Shown: in pieces, positions 25,254 through 34,218 of the stretch
Layout: each line of letters opens with the position of its first letter
Position numbering within the stretch: position 1 is the first letter of the stretch
Assembly (NCBI GenBank): GCA_947581635.1
Contig: CANPVE010000002.1
Location: 204,296 to 268,295 of the forward strand
Length of the DNA stretch: 64,000 nt
Reading direction: 5' to 3'
Origin: an uncultured Clostridia bacterium
Lineage (GTDB): Bacteria > Bacillota > Clostridia > Oscillospirales > Acutalibacteraceae
The notes under the pieces: model-generated
The model's input: only the letters and a program-made list of their open reading frames with translations
The model's database searches: none
What the model was told of the DNA's origin: nothing
Made by a program: the position numbers and the translations under genes

Positions 25254-26045
25254 ATGAGGTATCACAGGGCGAACCCTACCATTTATTATATAATAGGGGC
25301 TGTGGCTGCGGGAATATTTGTATTGAATTCAATCGTGGCGCTGTCAAATAAAATCTCCGTCGCCTTGAAAAACATGAAATCAGTGTCAGACAGCAGCTTG
25401 GTAACATCTTCTGATGACAGCACAGAGAGTGAGGAAGAGGAGGACGAGTCGTGGAAACTGATTTTGGTGAACAGTTGGAATCCGCTCCCGGACGGCTACG
25501 AGAAGAAATTGGAATTCGTCAAGTTGAGGGGAGATATTTGGGTGGACGAACAAATTTATCCCGAATTACAGCAGATGATGGATGACTGCCGTGCTGCGGG
25601 ATTTAGGCCCATAGTGTGCTCCGGATACCGCTCCACGTCAAAGCAGAAAGAGCTTTTTGATCAAGAGGTAAAAAAATACATGAGAAACGGCTACTCCGAG
25701 GAGGGAGCCACTGTCGAGGCGCAAAAACTTCAAGCCCGCCCCGGTTACAGCGAACATCATCTTGGAATGGCTGTGGATATATTGCCCGAGAGCAACCAGT
25801 ATCCAACCCAGGATCAGGAAAACTCAGATGAGATAAAATGGCTGATGGCCAATTGCTATAAATATGGCTTCATACTGCGCTACCCGTCAGACAAGGTTGA
25901 TATCACCGGAATTCATTACGAGCCGTGGCATTACAGATATGTCGGCAAAAAGGCGGCACAATACATTACCGAGCACAAGATATGCCTTGAGGAGTATCTA
26001 AAGGAAAAAGGCATTCCGCAAAACACCGCGACAAGCTCAAATTGA
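25254..26045 (+). CDS. Membrane-anchored D,D-carboxypeptidase (M15B, VanY/DacB-like)
   Basis: A zinc peptidase that trims terminal D-Ala from peptidoglycan stem peptides. An uncleaved N-terminal helix (about 9-27) anchors it, followed by an acidic Ser/Glu linker. The M15 domain has VCSGYRSTSKQ near 122-132, the zinc ligands in SEHHLGMAVDI (about 164-174), and the EPWHYRYVG motif near 222-230, where Glu and His complete the site. The length of 263 residues is normal. ATG 25254 follows GGGGGAA. Likely monocistronic with a terminator at 26065-26098. It faces outside the membrane. Confidence 0.9.
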   Translation: MRYHRANPTIYYIIGAVAAGIFVLNSIVALSNKISVALKNMKSVSDSSLVTSSDDSTESEEEEDESWKLILVNSWNPLPDGYEKKLEFVKLRGDIWVDEQIYPELQQMMDDCRAAGFRPIVCSGYRSTSKQKELFDQEVKKYMRNGYSEEGATVEAQKLQARPGYSEHHLGMAVDILPESNQYPTQDQENSDEIKWLMANCYKYGFILRYPSDKVDITGIHYEPWHYRYVGKKAAQYITEHKICLEEYLKEKGIPQNTATSSN

Positions 26046-26064
26046 CATCAGAAATCACTTTTAT

Positions 26065-26098
26065 GGACACAGTAACAGATCCCTGTGTCCATATTTTT
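26065..26098 (+). terminator. Terminator after the M15 carboxypeptidase gene
   Basis: GGACACAG (26065-26072) pairs with CTGTGTCC (26083-26090), followed by ATATTTTT. Confidence 0.75.
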
Positions 26099-26109
26099 GC
26101 CATCTATTA

Positions 26110-26159
26110 AAAAATCAGCGGACAACGATAGCCTACGCCAACATTATCCGCCGATTTTC
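26110..26159. terminator. Terminator of eno (minus), usable in both directions
   Basis: AAAATCaGCGGA pairs with TCCGCcGATTTT across a 24-base loop, between the M15 gene and eno. Confidence 0.65.
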
Positions 26160-26190
26160 TATTTTAAGGGACTAATTGGTGATCGTAAAA

Positions 26191-27507
<1,317 letters not shown>

Positions 27508-27578
27508 TCAAACCCGGGGCGGCGAAACCACCCAAGATTTTGTGAAAATGGCTAAGTTAGAGTAGCTAACCTTGTATA

Positions 27579-27607
27579 ATAATATCTCAATTTCCTTAAA
27601 TTGTCAA
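27579..27607 (-). promoter_or_regulatory. Sigma-A promoter of eno
   Basis: On the minus strand, TTGACA (27607-27602), 17 bases, TATTAT (27584-27579). Just downstream the leader contains a near-palindrome, AGGTTAG-ctact-CTAACTT (27553-27571), a possible operator. Confidence 0.75.
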
Positions 27608-27663
27608 TAGGCATATATGCCGCAAGGAATGAATTTTTTATGATGGGGCCGGCATGGCATATA

Positions 27664-27726
27664 CAAAAACAGATACGGAGAATAAACTGCAGCATTACGG
27701 CGGTTTATTCTCCGTATCTGTTATAA
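27664..27726 (-). terminator. Strong terminator of spoIIR
   Basis: A perfect 20-base stem (27668-27687 with 27703-27722) and 15-base loop. The minus-strand transcript continues with a T run (GTTTTTG). Confidence 0.9.
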
Positions 27727-27728
27727 AA

Positions 27729-28328
27729 TCAGCCTTTGATTTTCTGCATAAGTTCCTCATACCACTCGATGCACTTAAACCGCGCTTCATATTGCGTGCC
27801 TTCCACCAGGTTCAATTGCTCATCGTTGAGCACATCATCAAGCTGGGCTTCTTCTTCTGATACGGCGGATATACACAGTGGTGGGAACATTACGCACCAC
27901 CAATTGTGTCCTTCGCCTTCTCCTATTATCACTCTGAGCGCCTGATAGTTTCCCGCAGGCAGCGTTATGTCGCCGTAGCTCCTGGTGTTAAAATAGGTTT
28001 CCTCCAATTCAACCGAAACGGGATAATGGTAGCCGTTGTCCCTGATTACCTGTTCCGCTTCGGTCTGAAGCATGGATAAATTTTCGCGGGTGCTTTGCAC
28101 CGCCTCATCTTTGCTTTGGGCCTCCGAATAGATGTCTCCGCTGACCTCCAGCAATCTGTCGCGTACCTTCAATTTCAGATTCTGATCTTCCTCGCTGTCT
28201 GAATTTGCCAGGACGTGCAGCCTCAACACGCTGTCGCGTATTTCACCGCATTCTATGTTCAATGTGCTCATGCTCAGCACTGCGGAAAAAATCAGCGCGA
28301 TAAGTAACGATATTTCAATGCGTTTCAT
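27729..28328 (-). CDS. spoIIR: Stage II sporulation protein R
   Basis: The forespore-secreted signalling protein that activates SpoIIGA and thereby processing of pro-sigma-E in the mother cell. It has an N-terminal signal or anchor helix (about 3-20), the conserved RLHVLANSDSEEDQNLKLKVRD segment (about 36-57) and GNYQALRVIIGEGEGHNWWCVMFPPLC (in two parts around residue 130-155), which are family hallmarks. About 199 residues. ATG 28328 follows GGAGGG at good distance; an upstream in-frame extension is not used. This gene is the best single marker that the organism makes endospores. A possible sigma-F promoter is noted at 28458-28486. Confidence 0.95.
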   Translation of the reverse strand: MKRIEISLLIALIFSAVLSMSTLNIECGEIRDSVLRLHVLANSDSEEDQNLKLKVRDRLLEVSGDIYSEAQSKDEAVQSTRENLSMLQTEAEQVIRDNGYHYPVSVELEETYFNTRSYGDITLPAGNYQALRVIIGEGEGHNWWCVMFPPLCISAVSEEEAQLDDVLNDEQLNLVEGTQYEARFKCIEWYEELMQKIKG

Positions 28329-28457
28329 TGTAAAATACCCTCCGTTAATATTTATGACGTCTGCAACCAAAAGGGTGCAAAAAATTGTGATATGTTTTCG
28401 TCAAGATTTTGTGCAGTATCTTTTATTGCAGATTTGTATTAGAACCGATTCGCGTTA

Positions 28458-28486
28458 ATTATTACCCAAACGAGAGAGAATTATTC
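28458..28486 (-). promoter_or_regulatory. Possible sigma-F-type promoter of spoIIR
   Basis: On the minus strand, GAATA (28486-28482), 14 bases, GGGTAATAAT (28467-28458), compared with the sigma-F pattern GYATA, about 15 bases, GGnnAnAnT. It lies about 130 bases before the ATG. The remaining gap from 28329 to 28624 shows no other feature. Confidence 0.3.
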
Positions 28487-28624
28487 ATAATTTTCAAAAA
28501 AAGTAAAAGAGGGATTTTAAATTGTAACGGCGGACATAAATATAAATGCTATACTTTCCAGCGCGTTTATTTTCAATCAAGAGCAATTTTTTTAATTTCT
28601 TTAAATAATTAATTAAATTTTATA

Positions 28625-28653
28625 TTTACAAATCACAAAATAAGTGTTATAAT
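28625..28653 (+). promoter_or_regulatory. Sigma-A promoter of the DUF4190-type gene pair
   Basis: TTTACA (28625-28630), 17 bases, TATAAT (28648-28653), about 60 bases before the ATG. Confidence 0.7.
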
Positions 28654-28713
28654 TACATCGGACATTGGTTTCAATGCCAAAAAATACTAGATTTACGAAA
28701 GGATTTTCAAAAA

Positions 28714-29157
28714 ATGGACAACCAGAACAATCCCAACAATCAGAATGAGCAGAATGGCTACACGAACTTCAACAACTATCAGCCAAACGCCGATCAAAAT
28801 GCTCAGCCTCCCATGCCTCCACAGCAGGGTCAGTCTCCCGTTCCTCCCCAGATACCCTATCAGGCGCCGATAGTGCAGGAGAAAGATAACAGTAACACAA
28901 TGGGTATCCTGTCTATACTTTTTTCGGCAGCCAGCCTTTTCATCTGTCCCTATATCTTTGGTGCCGCCGGCATAATACTCGGTATCGTTGGCGTCTCAAA
29001 GAAAAAGAATTCCGTTGTTTCTTGGATAGGTTTGGTATTGGGTATAATTTCCATTATTATCAACATTATTTGGAATATTTATATGGCGTCTCATCCTGAA
29101 ATTACCCAGCAGATGTTTGATAATCTGTTGAATTCCAGCATTGTGCTTTTCCGCTAA
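28714..29157 (+). CDS. Small two-helix membrane protein with Asn/Gln/Pro-rich head (DUF4190-like)
   Basis: A 147-residue protein with a low-complexity Asn/Gln/Pro cytoplasmic head (1-60) and two hydrophobic helices. The first ends AAGIILGIVGVSKKKNS, and the second lies in WIGLVLGIISIIINIIWNIY. That hairpin plus GxxxGIVGVxKK loop is the DUF4190 architecture found in many Gram-positive bacteria; function unknown. ATG 28714 follows GAAAGGA. The next gene has the same architecture, suggesting duplication. Confidence 0.7.
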   Translation: MDNQNNPNNQNEQNGYTNFNNYQPNADQNAQPPMPPQQGQSPVPPQIPYQAPIVQEKDNSNTMGILSILFSAASLFICPYIFGAAGIILGIVGVSKKKNSVVSWIGLVLGIISIIINIIWNIYMASHPEITQQMFDNLLNSSIVLFR

Positions 29158-29287
29158 CTGTAGCACTGTTTGTCTGCAATGACATTGTGGGCAACAAGGT
29201 CATTGCAGACAACATTACATTGATAACATTTGCAGTTGCCGAAACGTATCAGCAATTTTTCGGCATAATTACGGAGGAGTTTTTTCT

Positions 29288-29827
29288 ATGAACGATGAAT
29301 TCAACAATGTCACTCCGAATATTGAACCTGATGTGAATTGCGGGGAAAATTCCAATTCGGCGGATAATTCAGTCTCGGAAGCGGAACCGACCCAGCCCCA
29401 ACAGCAGAATTCTTACGCGCAGCAAGGCTATCAACAGCCCCAGCAGAATCCTTATGCGCAGCAGGGCTATCAACAGCCCCAGCAGAATCCTTACGCGCAG
29501 CAAGGCTATCAACAGCCCCAGCAGAATCCCTACGCGCAGCAGGGCTATCAACAGCCTACTTATACCACAGGGTATTATCAGTATAATCCCGCTATGAGTG
29601 TGCAGACAGCGGAGAATGATGGATTTGCAATAGCTTCGCTCATTCTGGGCATAGTGGGGATGATTACCTGCTGTACATTTTTGCCTTCGTTGCTTGGATT
29701 GATATTCGGCATTGTCTCAAAGGCAAAAAACGACGGAACACGCCCAAGCGGTGTCTCCACGGCGGGTATAGTTCTAAGCGTCATAGGCTTGATTGCAGGT
29801 GTATTCTGTTACATTTTAATGATATGA
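29288..29827 (+). CDS. DUF4190-like membrane protein with four 13-residue Gln/Tyr repeats
   Basis: A 179-residue protein with an acidic Asn-rich head, four tandem QQNPYAQQGYQQP repeats (about 39-90), then two helices with ASLILGIVGMITCC and the loop GLIFGIVSKAKNDG, the DUF4190 pattern. The repeats are encoded by a 39-bp array. Such prion-like Gln/Tyr/Pro heads are common in Gram-positive membrane proteins and may self-associate. ATG 29288 follows GGAGGAG-like sequence (ACGGAGGAG). Terminator at 29864-29907. Paralogous to the gene at 28714 by architecture. Confidence 0.7.
   Translation: MNDEFNNVTPNIEPDVNCGENSNSADNSVSEAEPTQPQQQNSYAQQGYQQPQQNPYAQQGYQQPQQNPYAQQGYQQPQQNPYAQQGYQQPTYTTGYYQYNPAMSVQTAENDGFAIASLILGIVGMITCCTFLPSLLGLIFGIVSKAKNDGTRPSGVSTAGIVLSVIGLIAGVFCYILMI
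29402..29557 (+). repeat. 39-bp tandem repeat, four units
   Basis: Four adjacent 39-base units (29402, 29441, 29480, 29519) differ by a few bases, mostly synonymous (first unit has Ser in place of Pro). They encode the QQNPYAQQGYQQP array. Confidence 0.95.
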
Positions 29828-29863
29828 CATTAGTGACTATGTGCTGCCTTAAGAGGTAAAATT

Positions 29864-29907
29864 AAAACCGGCTTTACGCCCATTAAAGGCGGCGAAGCCG
29901 GTTTTTG
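29864..29907. terminator. Bidirectional terminator
   Basis: AAAACCGGCTT pairs with AAGCCGGTTTTT, with an inner GCC/GGC pair. It serves the DUF4190 gene and the convergent flavin reductase gene. Confidence 0.85.
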
Positions 29908-29928
29908 TATTTTTTAATTTATTCACAA

Positions 29929-30537
29929 TCAGATTTTCTCAAAATCGTCCGCACCGTGCTTGCATATCGGGCAGACGAAGTCAGCGGGCAGTTCGTCGCC
30001 CTCATAGATGTAACCGCAGATCTTGCACCTGAATCCTCCTGATGCGGAGGATTTTTCTTCGTGCTTTGGCTTGACGTTTGCGTGGTAATGCGAATATGTC
30101 ATGGAAGGGTCGGAGCTGAGTGTGGCACATTCTGTAACGTTCGCGATAAACATCGTGTGCGTGCCTAAATCTACTGTGGATATCACTTTAGCACTGATAT
30201 AAGCATTGACATTCTCTGTGAGATATATTACGCCGTTCCCTCCGCGCTTTGTCCCGCTTAATCCTGCAAATTTGTCAGCGTCCCTGCCACTTTGGAAACC
30301 AAAGCGCTTGAAAAACTCAAAATCAGCCGTCTGACTTATGACGCTCACATTGAAACAGCCTGTGTTGAGAATCATGTCGTGAGTGAAATTCTGCTTGTTA
30401 ATCGTTACGGAAATGCGGGCGGGCGAGGAAGTCACCTGCACGACCGTGTTTACGATGCAGCCGTTATCCTTGTTATCGGAGCGGGCGCTTACCACAAACA
30501 GGCCGTATTCAATGTTGTACAAAGCATTTGAATCCAT
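29929..30537 (-). CDS. Flavin reductase-rubredoxin fusion (high-molecular-weight rubredoxin type)
   Basis: The N-terminal 150 residues form a flavin reductase-like FMN-binding domain (LYNIEYGLFVVSARSDNKDNGCIVNTVVQV, then FNVSVISQ and FFKRFGFQSGRDADKF). The C-terminal 40 residues are a rubredoxin with CKICGYIY and CPICKHGADDF, the four iron-binding cysteines. Proteins of this architecture (Hrb) pass electrons from NAD(P)H to flavodiiron proteins for reduction of O2 or NO in anaerobes. That fits the divergent flavodiiron gene at 31160. ATG 30537 follows a GAGGTGAT site. Thioredoxin lies 40 bases upstream on the same strand. Confidence 0.92.
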   Translation of the reverse strand: MDSNALYNIEYGLFVVSARSDNKDNGCIVNTVVQVTSSPARISVTINKQNFTHDMILNTGCFNVSVISQTADFEFFKRFGFQSGRDADKFAGLSGTKRGGNGVIYLTENVNAYISAKVISTVDLGTHTMFIANVTECATLSSDPSMTYSHYHANVKPKHEEKSSASGGFRCKICGYIYEGDELPADFVCPICKHGADDFEKI

Positions 30538-30577
30538 AGTACATCACCTCATAATAATTTTTTAATTAATTATATAA

Positions 30578-30892
30578 TCATATCACTGAATCTATCCAGT
30601 CAAGAAGGTTGCTTTTATCTCTGTAACCAACTGATTTGTCTATTATTTCACCGTTTTTGAGTATAAAAAGAGCGGGTATGCTTTGTACGCCAAATTGTAT
30701 GCACAGCTCGGGCTGCTCGTCCGCATTCACCTTGCAAACGAGCAGATCGTCGCGCTCTTCTGCAACTTCTTCCACTACGGGTGAAAGAAGCATACACGGT
30801 GAGCACCAGCTTGCCCAGAAGTCTATCAGCACCGGAATATCGCTGTTCATCACGGTGCTTTCAAAATTTTCAGATGTTAAATTTACTTCCAT
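30578..30892 (-). CDS. trxA: Thioredoxin with CSPC active site
   Basis: A 104-residue thioredoxin fold: PVLIDFWASWCSPCM with active-site Cys30 and Cys33, KVNADEQPELC, then the cis-proline loop SIPALFILKNGE. The canonical WCGPC reads WCSPC, a change that raises the redox potential in related proteins. Its position next to flavin reductase-rubredoxin and opposite a flavodiiron protein suggests an oxidative-stress reductant. ATG 30892 lies behind AAAGGTTGAT. Confidence 0.92.
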   Translation of the reverse strand: MEVNLTSENFESTVMNSDIPVLIDFWASWCSPCMLLSPVVEEVAEERDDLLVCKVNADEQPELCIQFGVQSIPALFILKNGEIIDKSVGYRDKSNLLDWIDSVI

Positions 30893-31096
30893 TGTTTGAA
30901 ATCAACCTTTCGTTTACATTAATACTGTTATTATAACACGAAATAGATATTTTTACAATGTTTTATAAAAATTATTTTATGCAAATTTCAGCATTTATTA
31001 AATGTGCATTAAATTTTGTGCATTAAATTTTGACGCATTTGACCGAGGTATCGTCTCTATTTTTAAGTTGATGTGATAAAACATGAAACATATCTG

Positions 31097-31125
31097 TTGA
31101 CATATTTCTTTTTGACTGCTATTAT
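31097..31125 (+). promoter_or_regulatory. Sigma-A promoter of the flavodiiron gene
   Basis: TTGACA (31097-31102), 17 bases, TATTAT (31120-31125). It ends about 34 bases before the preferred TTG start. Confidence 0.75.
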
Positions 31126-31159
31126 ATTTTGGAAAAATAAATTCAAGGGAATGATCAAA

Positions 31160-32323
31160 TTGGTAAAAAATATCACCGATTCAGTAGTTTATGTGGGCTG
31201 TGACGACGCGGACATTGACCTTTTTGAAAGTCAGTATGAGGTTCCCAACGGTATAGCGTATAACTCGTACATTATACTTGATGAAAAAATATGCGTTATG
31301 GATACGGTGGACAAGCGTGCGTCCGATGAGTGGATTGAAAATGTGAAAACCGTTCTTAACGGAAAAGCTCCGGATTATCTCGTTGTGCAGCACATGGAGC
31401 CGGATCATGCGGCCAATATAGAACGGCTCGCACAGCTTTATCCCGAGATGAAGGTAATCGGCAATGCTAAGAGCTTTGCTTTCTTCGAGCAGTTTTATTC
31501 CCTCGATATATCCGACAGGAAGGTTGTAGTCAAGGAAAACGATACCGTCGAGCTGGGAAGCCACACGCTGAAGTTTATCATGGCTCCAATGATTCACTGG
31601 CCCGAAGCAATGATGACCTATGAAGAAAAAGAGAAAATTTTCTTCACCGCAGACGCGTTCGGTAAATTCGGCACACTTGACACCGACGAGGATTGGGCTT
31701 GTGAAGCGCGCCGTTACTACTTCAACATAGTTGGAAAATACGGCGCACAGGTGCAGGCTCTGCTTAAGAAGGCGGCGGCTCTCGATATTCAGACGATATG
31801 TCCTCTCCACGGCCCCATTCTCACCGAAAATCTTGAATATTACATCGGGAAGTACAACACATGGAGCAGCTACGAACCCGAGGACAAGGGCATATTTATA
31901 GCGTATGCTTCGATTTACGGAAATACCGCCGATGCTGCCCGTCAGCTTAAAGCGTTGCTCGAGAGCAAGGGTGCTCCTAAGGTTTCTATAGCGGATCTTT
32001 CACGCGATGACATGGCTGAGGCGATTGAGGACGCATTCCGCTACGACAGAATGGTGCTCGCCTGTGCCACTTATGATGGCGGACTTTTTCCCTGCATGGA
32101 GGAATTTTTGAGTCACCTCAAGTCGAAAAATTACCAGAAGCGCACAGTGGGTCTGATAGAGAACGGCACTTGGGCGCCCATGGCGGCAAAGTTGATGAGA
32201 GCACAGCTTGAGGGAATGAAAAACATGACAGTTCTTGAGCCTGTTGTGAGCATAAAATCCTCCCTGAAGGGTGAGATCCCTGAAACAATGCAGGAACTTG
32301 CGGATCGCTTGCTCAATTCATGA
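31160..32323 (+). CDS. Flavodiiron protein (A-type, FprA/NorV-like O2/NO reductase)
   Basis: A cytosolic two-domain enzyme reducing O2 to water or NO to N2O. The metallo-beta-lactamase-like domain has the diiron ligands: HMEPDH (HxExDH), His in PMIHWPEAM, Asp in FFTADAFG and His in CPLHGPIL. The C-terminal flavodoxin domain binds FMN through IAYASIYGNTADAA (about 250-263). The length is about 388 residues. In-frame ATG codons at 31073 and 31151 exist. I prefer TTG 31160, since AGGGA at 31146-31150 is then nine bases upstream and the promoter at 31097-31125 excludes the first. The electron donor is probably the divergently encoded flavin reductase-rubredoxin. Confidence 0.94.
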   Translation: MVKNITDSVVYVGCDDADIDLFESQYEVPNGIAYNSYIILDEKICVMDTVDKRASDEWIENVKTVLNGKAPDYLVVQHMEPDHAANIERLAQLYPEMKVIGNAKSFAFFEQFYSLDISDRKVVVKENDTVELGSHTLKFIMAPMIHWPEAMMTYEEKEKIFFTADAFGKFGTLDTDEDWACEARRYYFNIVGKYGAQVQALLKKAAALDIQTICPLHGPILTENLEYYIGKYNTWSSYEPEDKGIFIAYASIYGNTADAARQLKALLESKGAPKVSIADLSRDDMAEAIEDAFRYDRMVLACATYDGGLFPCMEEFLSHLKSKNYQKRTVGLIENGTWAPMAAKLMRAQLEGMKNMTVLEPVVSIKSSLKGEIPETMQELADRLLNS

Positions 32324-32386
32324 TTAAAAATTTATAAATTGTTGTTATACAAGGCAATGCGTCTAAAATGCGTTGCTCTACAACCT

Positions 32387-32427
32387 AAAAGGGAAGAAAC
32401 GTCACATTGGCTTTTTCTTCCCTTTTT
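32387..32427 (+). terminator. Terminator of the flavodiiron gene
   Basis: AAAAGGGAAGAAA pairs with TTTCTTCCCTTTT, followed by further T. Confidence 0.85.
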
Positions 32428-32446
32428 GTATGTGCTCAGAGAAACT

Positions 32447-32708
32447 GGTTTTGAAAAGCTCAGGTCGAGTGAGCGGAGCTATTGGTCGAAGGCGTGGTAA
32501 TCCAAAGGGGCAAGCTCCATTTACGGTATCAATACCATGAATGACGAGCGGTCATGGTTAGCATCGCCATTGCGCATGGTATGGTGAAGTCTCACAAGCA
32601 AAGCTGTGGACTGAGCGTACAAAATATGTCGAAGTTAAGGGGGAATTTGGGCGAACAAAAAACAAGTGACCCTTGCAAAAAGTAAATGCTGCTGCCGTGA
32701 ACCGACAG
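32447..32708 (+). repeat. Intergenic repeat element, copy 2 (candidate structured RNA)
   Basis: This copy shares ordered blocks with 3536-3770 (GCGGAGCTA; CGAAGGCGTGG; AATCCAA; GAGCG-ACAAA-ATG; AACAAGT-AC; GTAAATGCTG-TGCCG) but is diverged and carries a different middle. Internal hairpins include GGTAT-ca-ATACC flanked by CATT/AATG (about 32520-32545) and ATGAC-gagcg-GTCAT just after. It directly follows the flavodiiron gene's terminator and ends about 90 bases before the degV promoter. Open frames across it look spurious. Confidence 0.6.
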
Positions 32709-32796
32709 CGGGACGGAGTAAATGTCTGCAATTGACACATTTTTATGTTGAGCACTCAATAATTTAATTTATATTCTTTATTTCATCACAAATATA

Positions 32797-32805
32797 TGGT
32801 ATAAT
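32797..32805 (+). promoter_or_regulatory. Extended -10 promoter of degV
   Basis: TG-G-TATAAT (32797-32805). No convincing -35 box. Confidence 0.45.
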
Positions 32806-32901
32806 GCAACAGGATCGTTGTTTTAAACTTCGGTCGTGTTACGACAGCTTAGCATTTAGAGGGTCTGCGAGCTGCAAATTTGGATTTGGTTGGTGATTGT
32901 G

Positions 32902-33774
32902 ATGAGTGATTATGTAATTTTGACTGATTCTACGTCGGATATCCCGCAGAAGCTGGCGGATGAAATTGGCGTAGCCGTGCTTCCGCTTCAATTTGAAATG
33001 GACGGTCTGACGTACCGCAATTTTGCGGACGAGCGCGAGATGAGCTCTGAAGAATTTTACGACGCCATGCGCGGTGGAAAGATGCCCAAAACCTCGCAGC
33101 TCAGCGTGAATGATTTTTGCGAATATTTTTCAGAGTACCTTGAAAAAGGCAAGGATATACTCTATCTCGCTTTCTCTTCGGGACTTAGCGGAACTTATAA
33201 CTCGTCGCTGATGGCGATTGAAGAACTTAAGGAGAAATATCCCGACCGCAGGGTAATCTCTGTAGATACTCTCGCCGCTTCTATGGGTGAGGGTCTACTT
33301 GTATATTACGCGGCAAGGAAGAAAAATGAAGGCATGGGTCTTGAGGAACTCGCCAAGTGGGTTGAGGACAACAAGCTGCATCTTTGCCACTGGTTCACGG
33401 TGGACGATTTGCATCATCTCAAGCGCGGCGGCAGGGTTTCGGCGGCCACTGCAATAGTCGGTTCGGCACTCAACATCAAGCCGGTACTGCACGTTGACGA
33501 CGAGGGACATCTTATTAATATGGCCAAAACGCACGGGCGCAAGTCCTCACTTAACGCACTGATTGACAAAATGGCTGAAACTTGTACCGATGGTTGGGAC
33601 ACTGTTATGATAGGCAACGGAAGCTGCCGCAGTGACGCCGATTATGTGGCGTCTGAGGTGAGGAAGCGATTCAGCGGCGTAAAAAAGGTGATTGTAGGCA
33701 ACATAGGACCAGTTATCGGCGCTCATGCTGGTCCCGGCGTTCTGGCATTGTTCTTCATGGGTGAAAGAAGATAA
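32902..33774 (+). CDS. DegV family fatty-acid-binding protein
   Basis: A DegV/FakB-type protein that binds a fatty acid and presents it to a FakA kinase for phosphorylation. The N-terminal ILTDSTSDIP (fatty-acid phosphate binding), KTSQLSVNDF, LAFSSGLSGTYNSS and the closing IGPVIGAHAGPGVLALFF are the family motifs. About 290 residues, normal length. The start ATG 32902 follows GGTGAT with spacing that fits an AGGAGGTGAT-type site; TTG 32890 is a less likely alternative. It stands alone with its own terminator; no fakA gene is in view. Confidence 0.92.
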   Translation: MSDYVILTDSTSDIPQKLADEIGVAVLPLQFEMDGLTYRNFADEREMSSEEFYDAMRGGKMPKTSQLSVNDFCEYFSEYLEKGKDILYLAFSSGLSGTYNSSLMAIEELKEKYPDRRVISVDTLAASMGEGLLVYYAARKKNEGMGLEELAKWVEDNKLHLCHWFTVDDLHHLKRGGRVSAATAIVGSALNIKPVLHVDDEGHLINMAKTHGRKSSLNALIDKMAETCTDGWDTVMIGNGSCRSDADYVASEVRKRFSGVKKVIVGNIGPVIGAHAGPGVLALFFMGERR

Positions 33775-33806
33775 TTTTAGTTACGATAACAAATTGATAT
33801 ACATTG

Positions 33807-33853
33807 AAAAATCCCGTTGCTTTGTCTGACAATAACTAAGCGGCGGTTTTTTC
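33807..33853 (+). terminator. Terminator of degV
   Basis: AAAAATcCCGTTGCTT pairs with AAGCGGCGG (two G-T wobbles), followed by TTTTTT. Confidence 0.75.
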
Positions 33854-34030
33854 ATTATCAGGTATGTGGCGTTTGAAAATTTCTTTGCCATATGCTAAAT
33901 TCAACTGAAAAGTACAACTCAAAAGTCTGCATATATGGCTTTTGAGCCTTTGGGGGGAGTGCCTCTTGCCGCGTTCTTATTAAGATTCAGTATTATAATA
34001 TTAAAAAATTGTAAATACAGGTAAAATTTA
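33854..34030. other. Gene-free AT-rich gap before the dgt operon
   Basis: It holds one hairpin, CTCAAAAG (33919-33926) with CTTTTGAG (33940-33947), and a G-rich stretch after it. No gene or repeat is supported. Confidence 0.4.
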
Positions 34031-34060
34031 TTGAAGGTAATGGTGAATATGTGATACAAT
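34031..34060 (+). promoter_or_regulatory. Probable promoter of the dgt-dnaG-rpoD operon
   Basis: TTGAAG (34031-34036), 18 bases, extended -10 TG-A-TACAAT (34052-34060). Confidence 0.5.
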
Positions 34061-34218
34061 AAACAGCAAAAATTAAGCGGTCTATGACTTTTGAAATTAT
34101 GTGCGATTGTAAACAATTTGTAAATTGACGGATTTTTTCAAAGGGAAAATACCGTTTGCTGCGTATATAAATTTGTAGGAAAAAAGAGCGATTCTTGACG
34201 TGAAAGGCGGTATGAACT

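Noticed and set aside
32558..32755. Minus-strand open frame in the second repeat copy
   Set aside because: Same reason: not conserved between copies and no start signal.
33948..33985. Third copy of the intergenic repeat near the G-rich stretch before dgt
   Set aside because: Only a short weak likeness (GGGG...CTTGC...CG); none of the ordered blocks are present.
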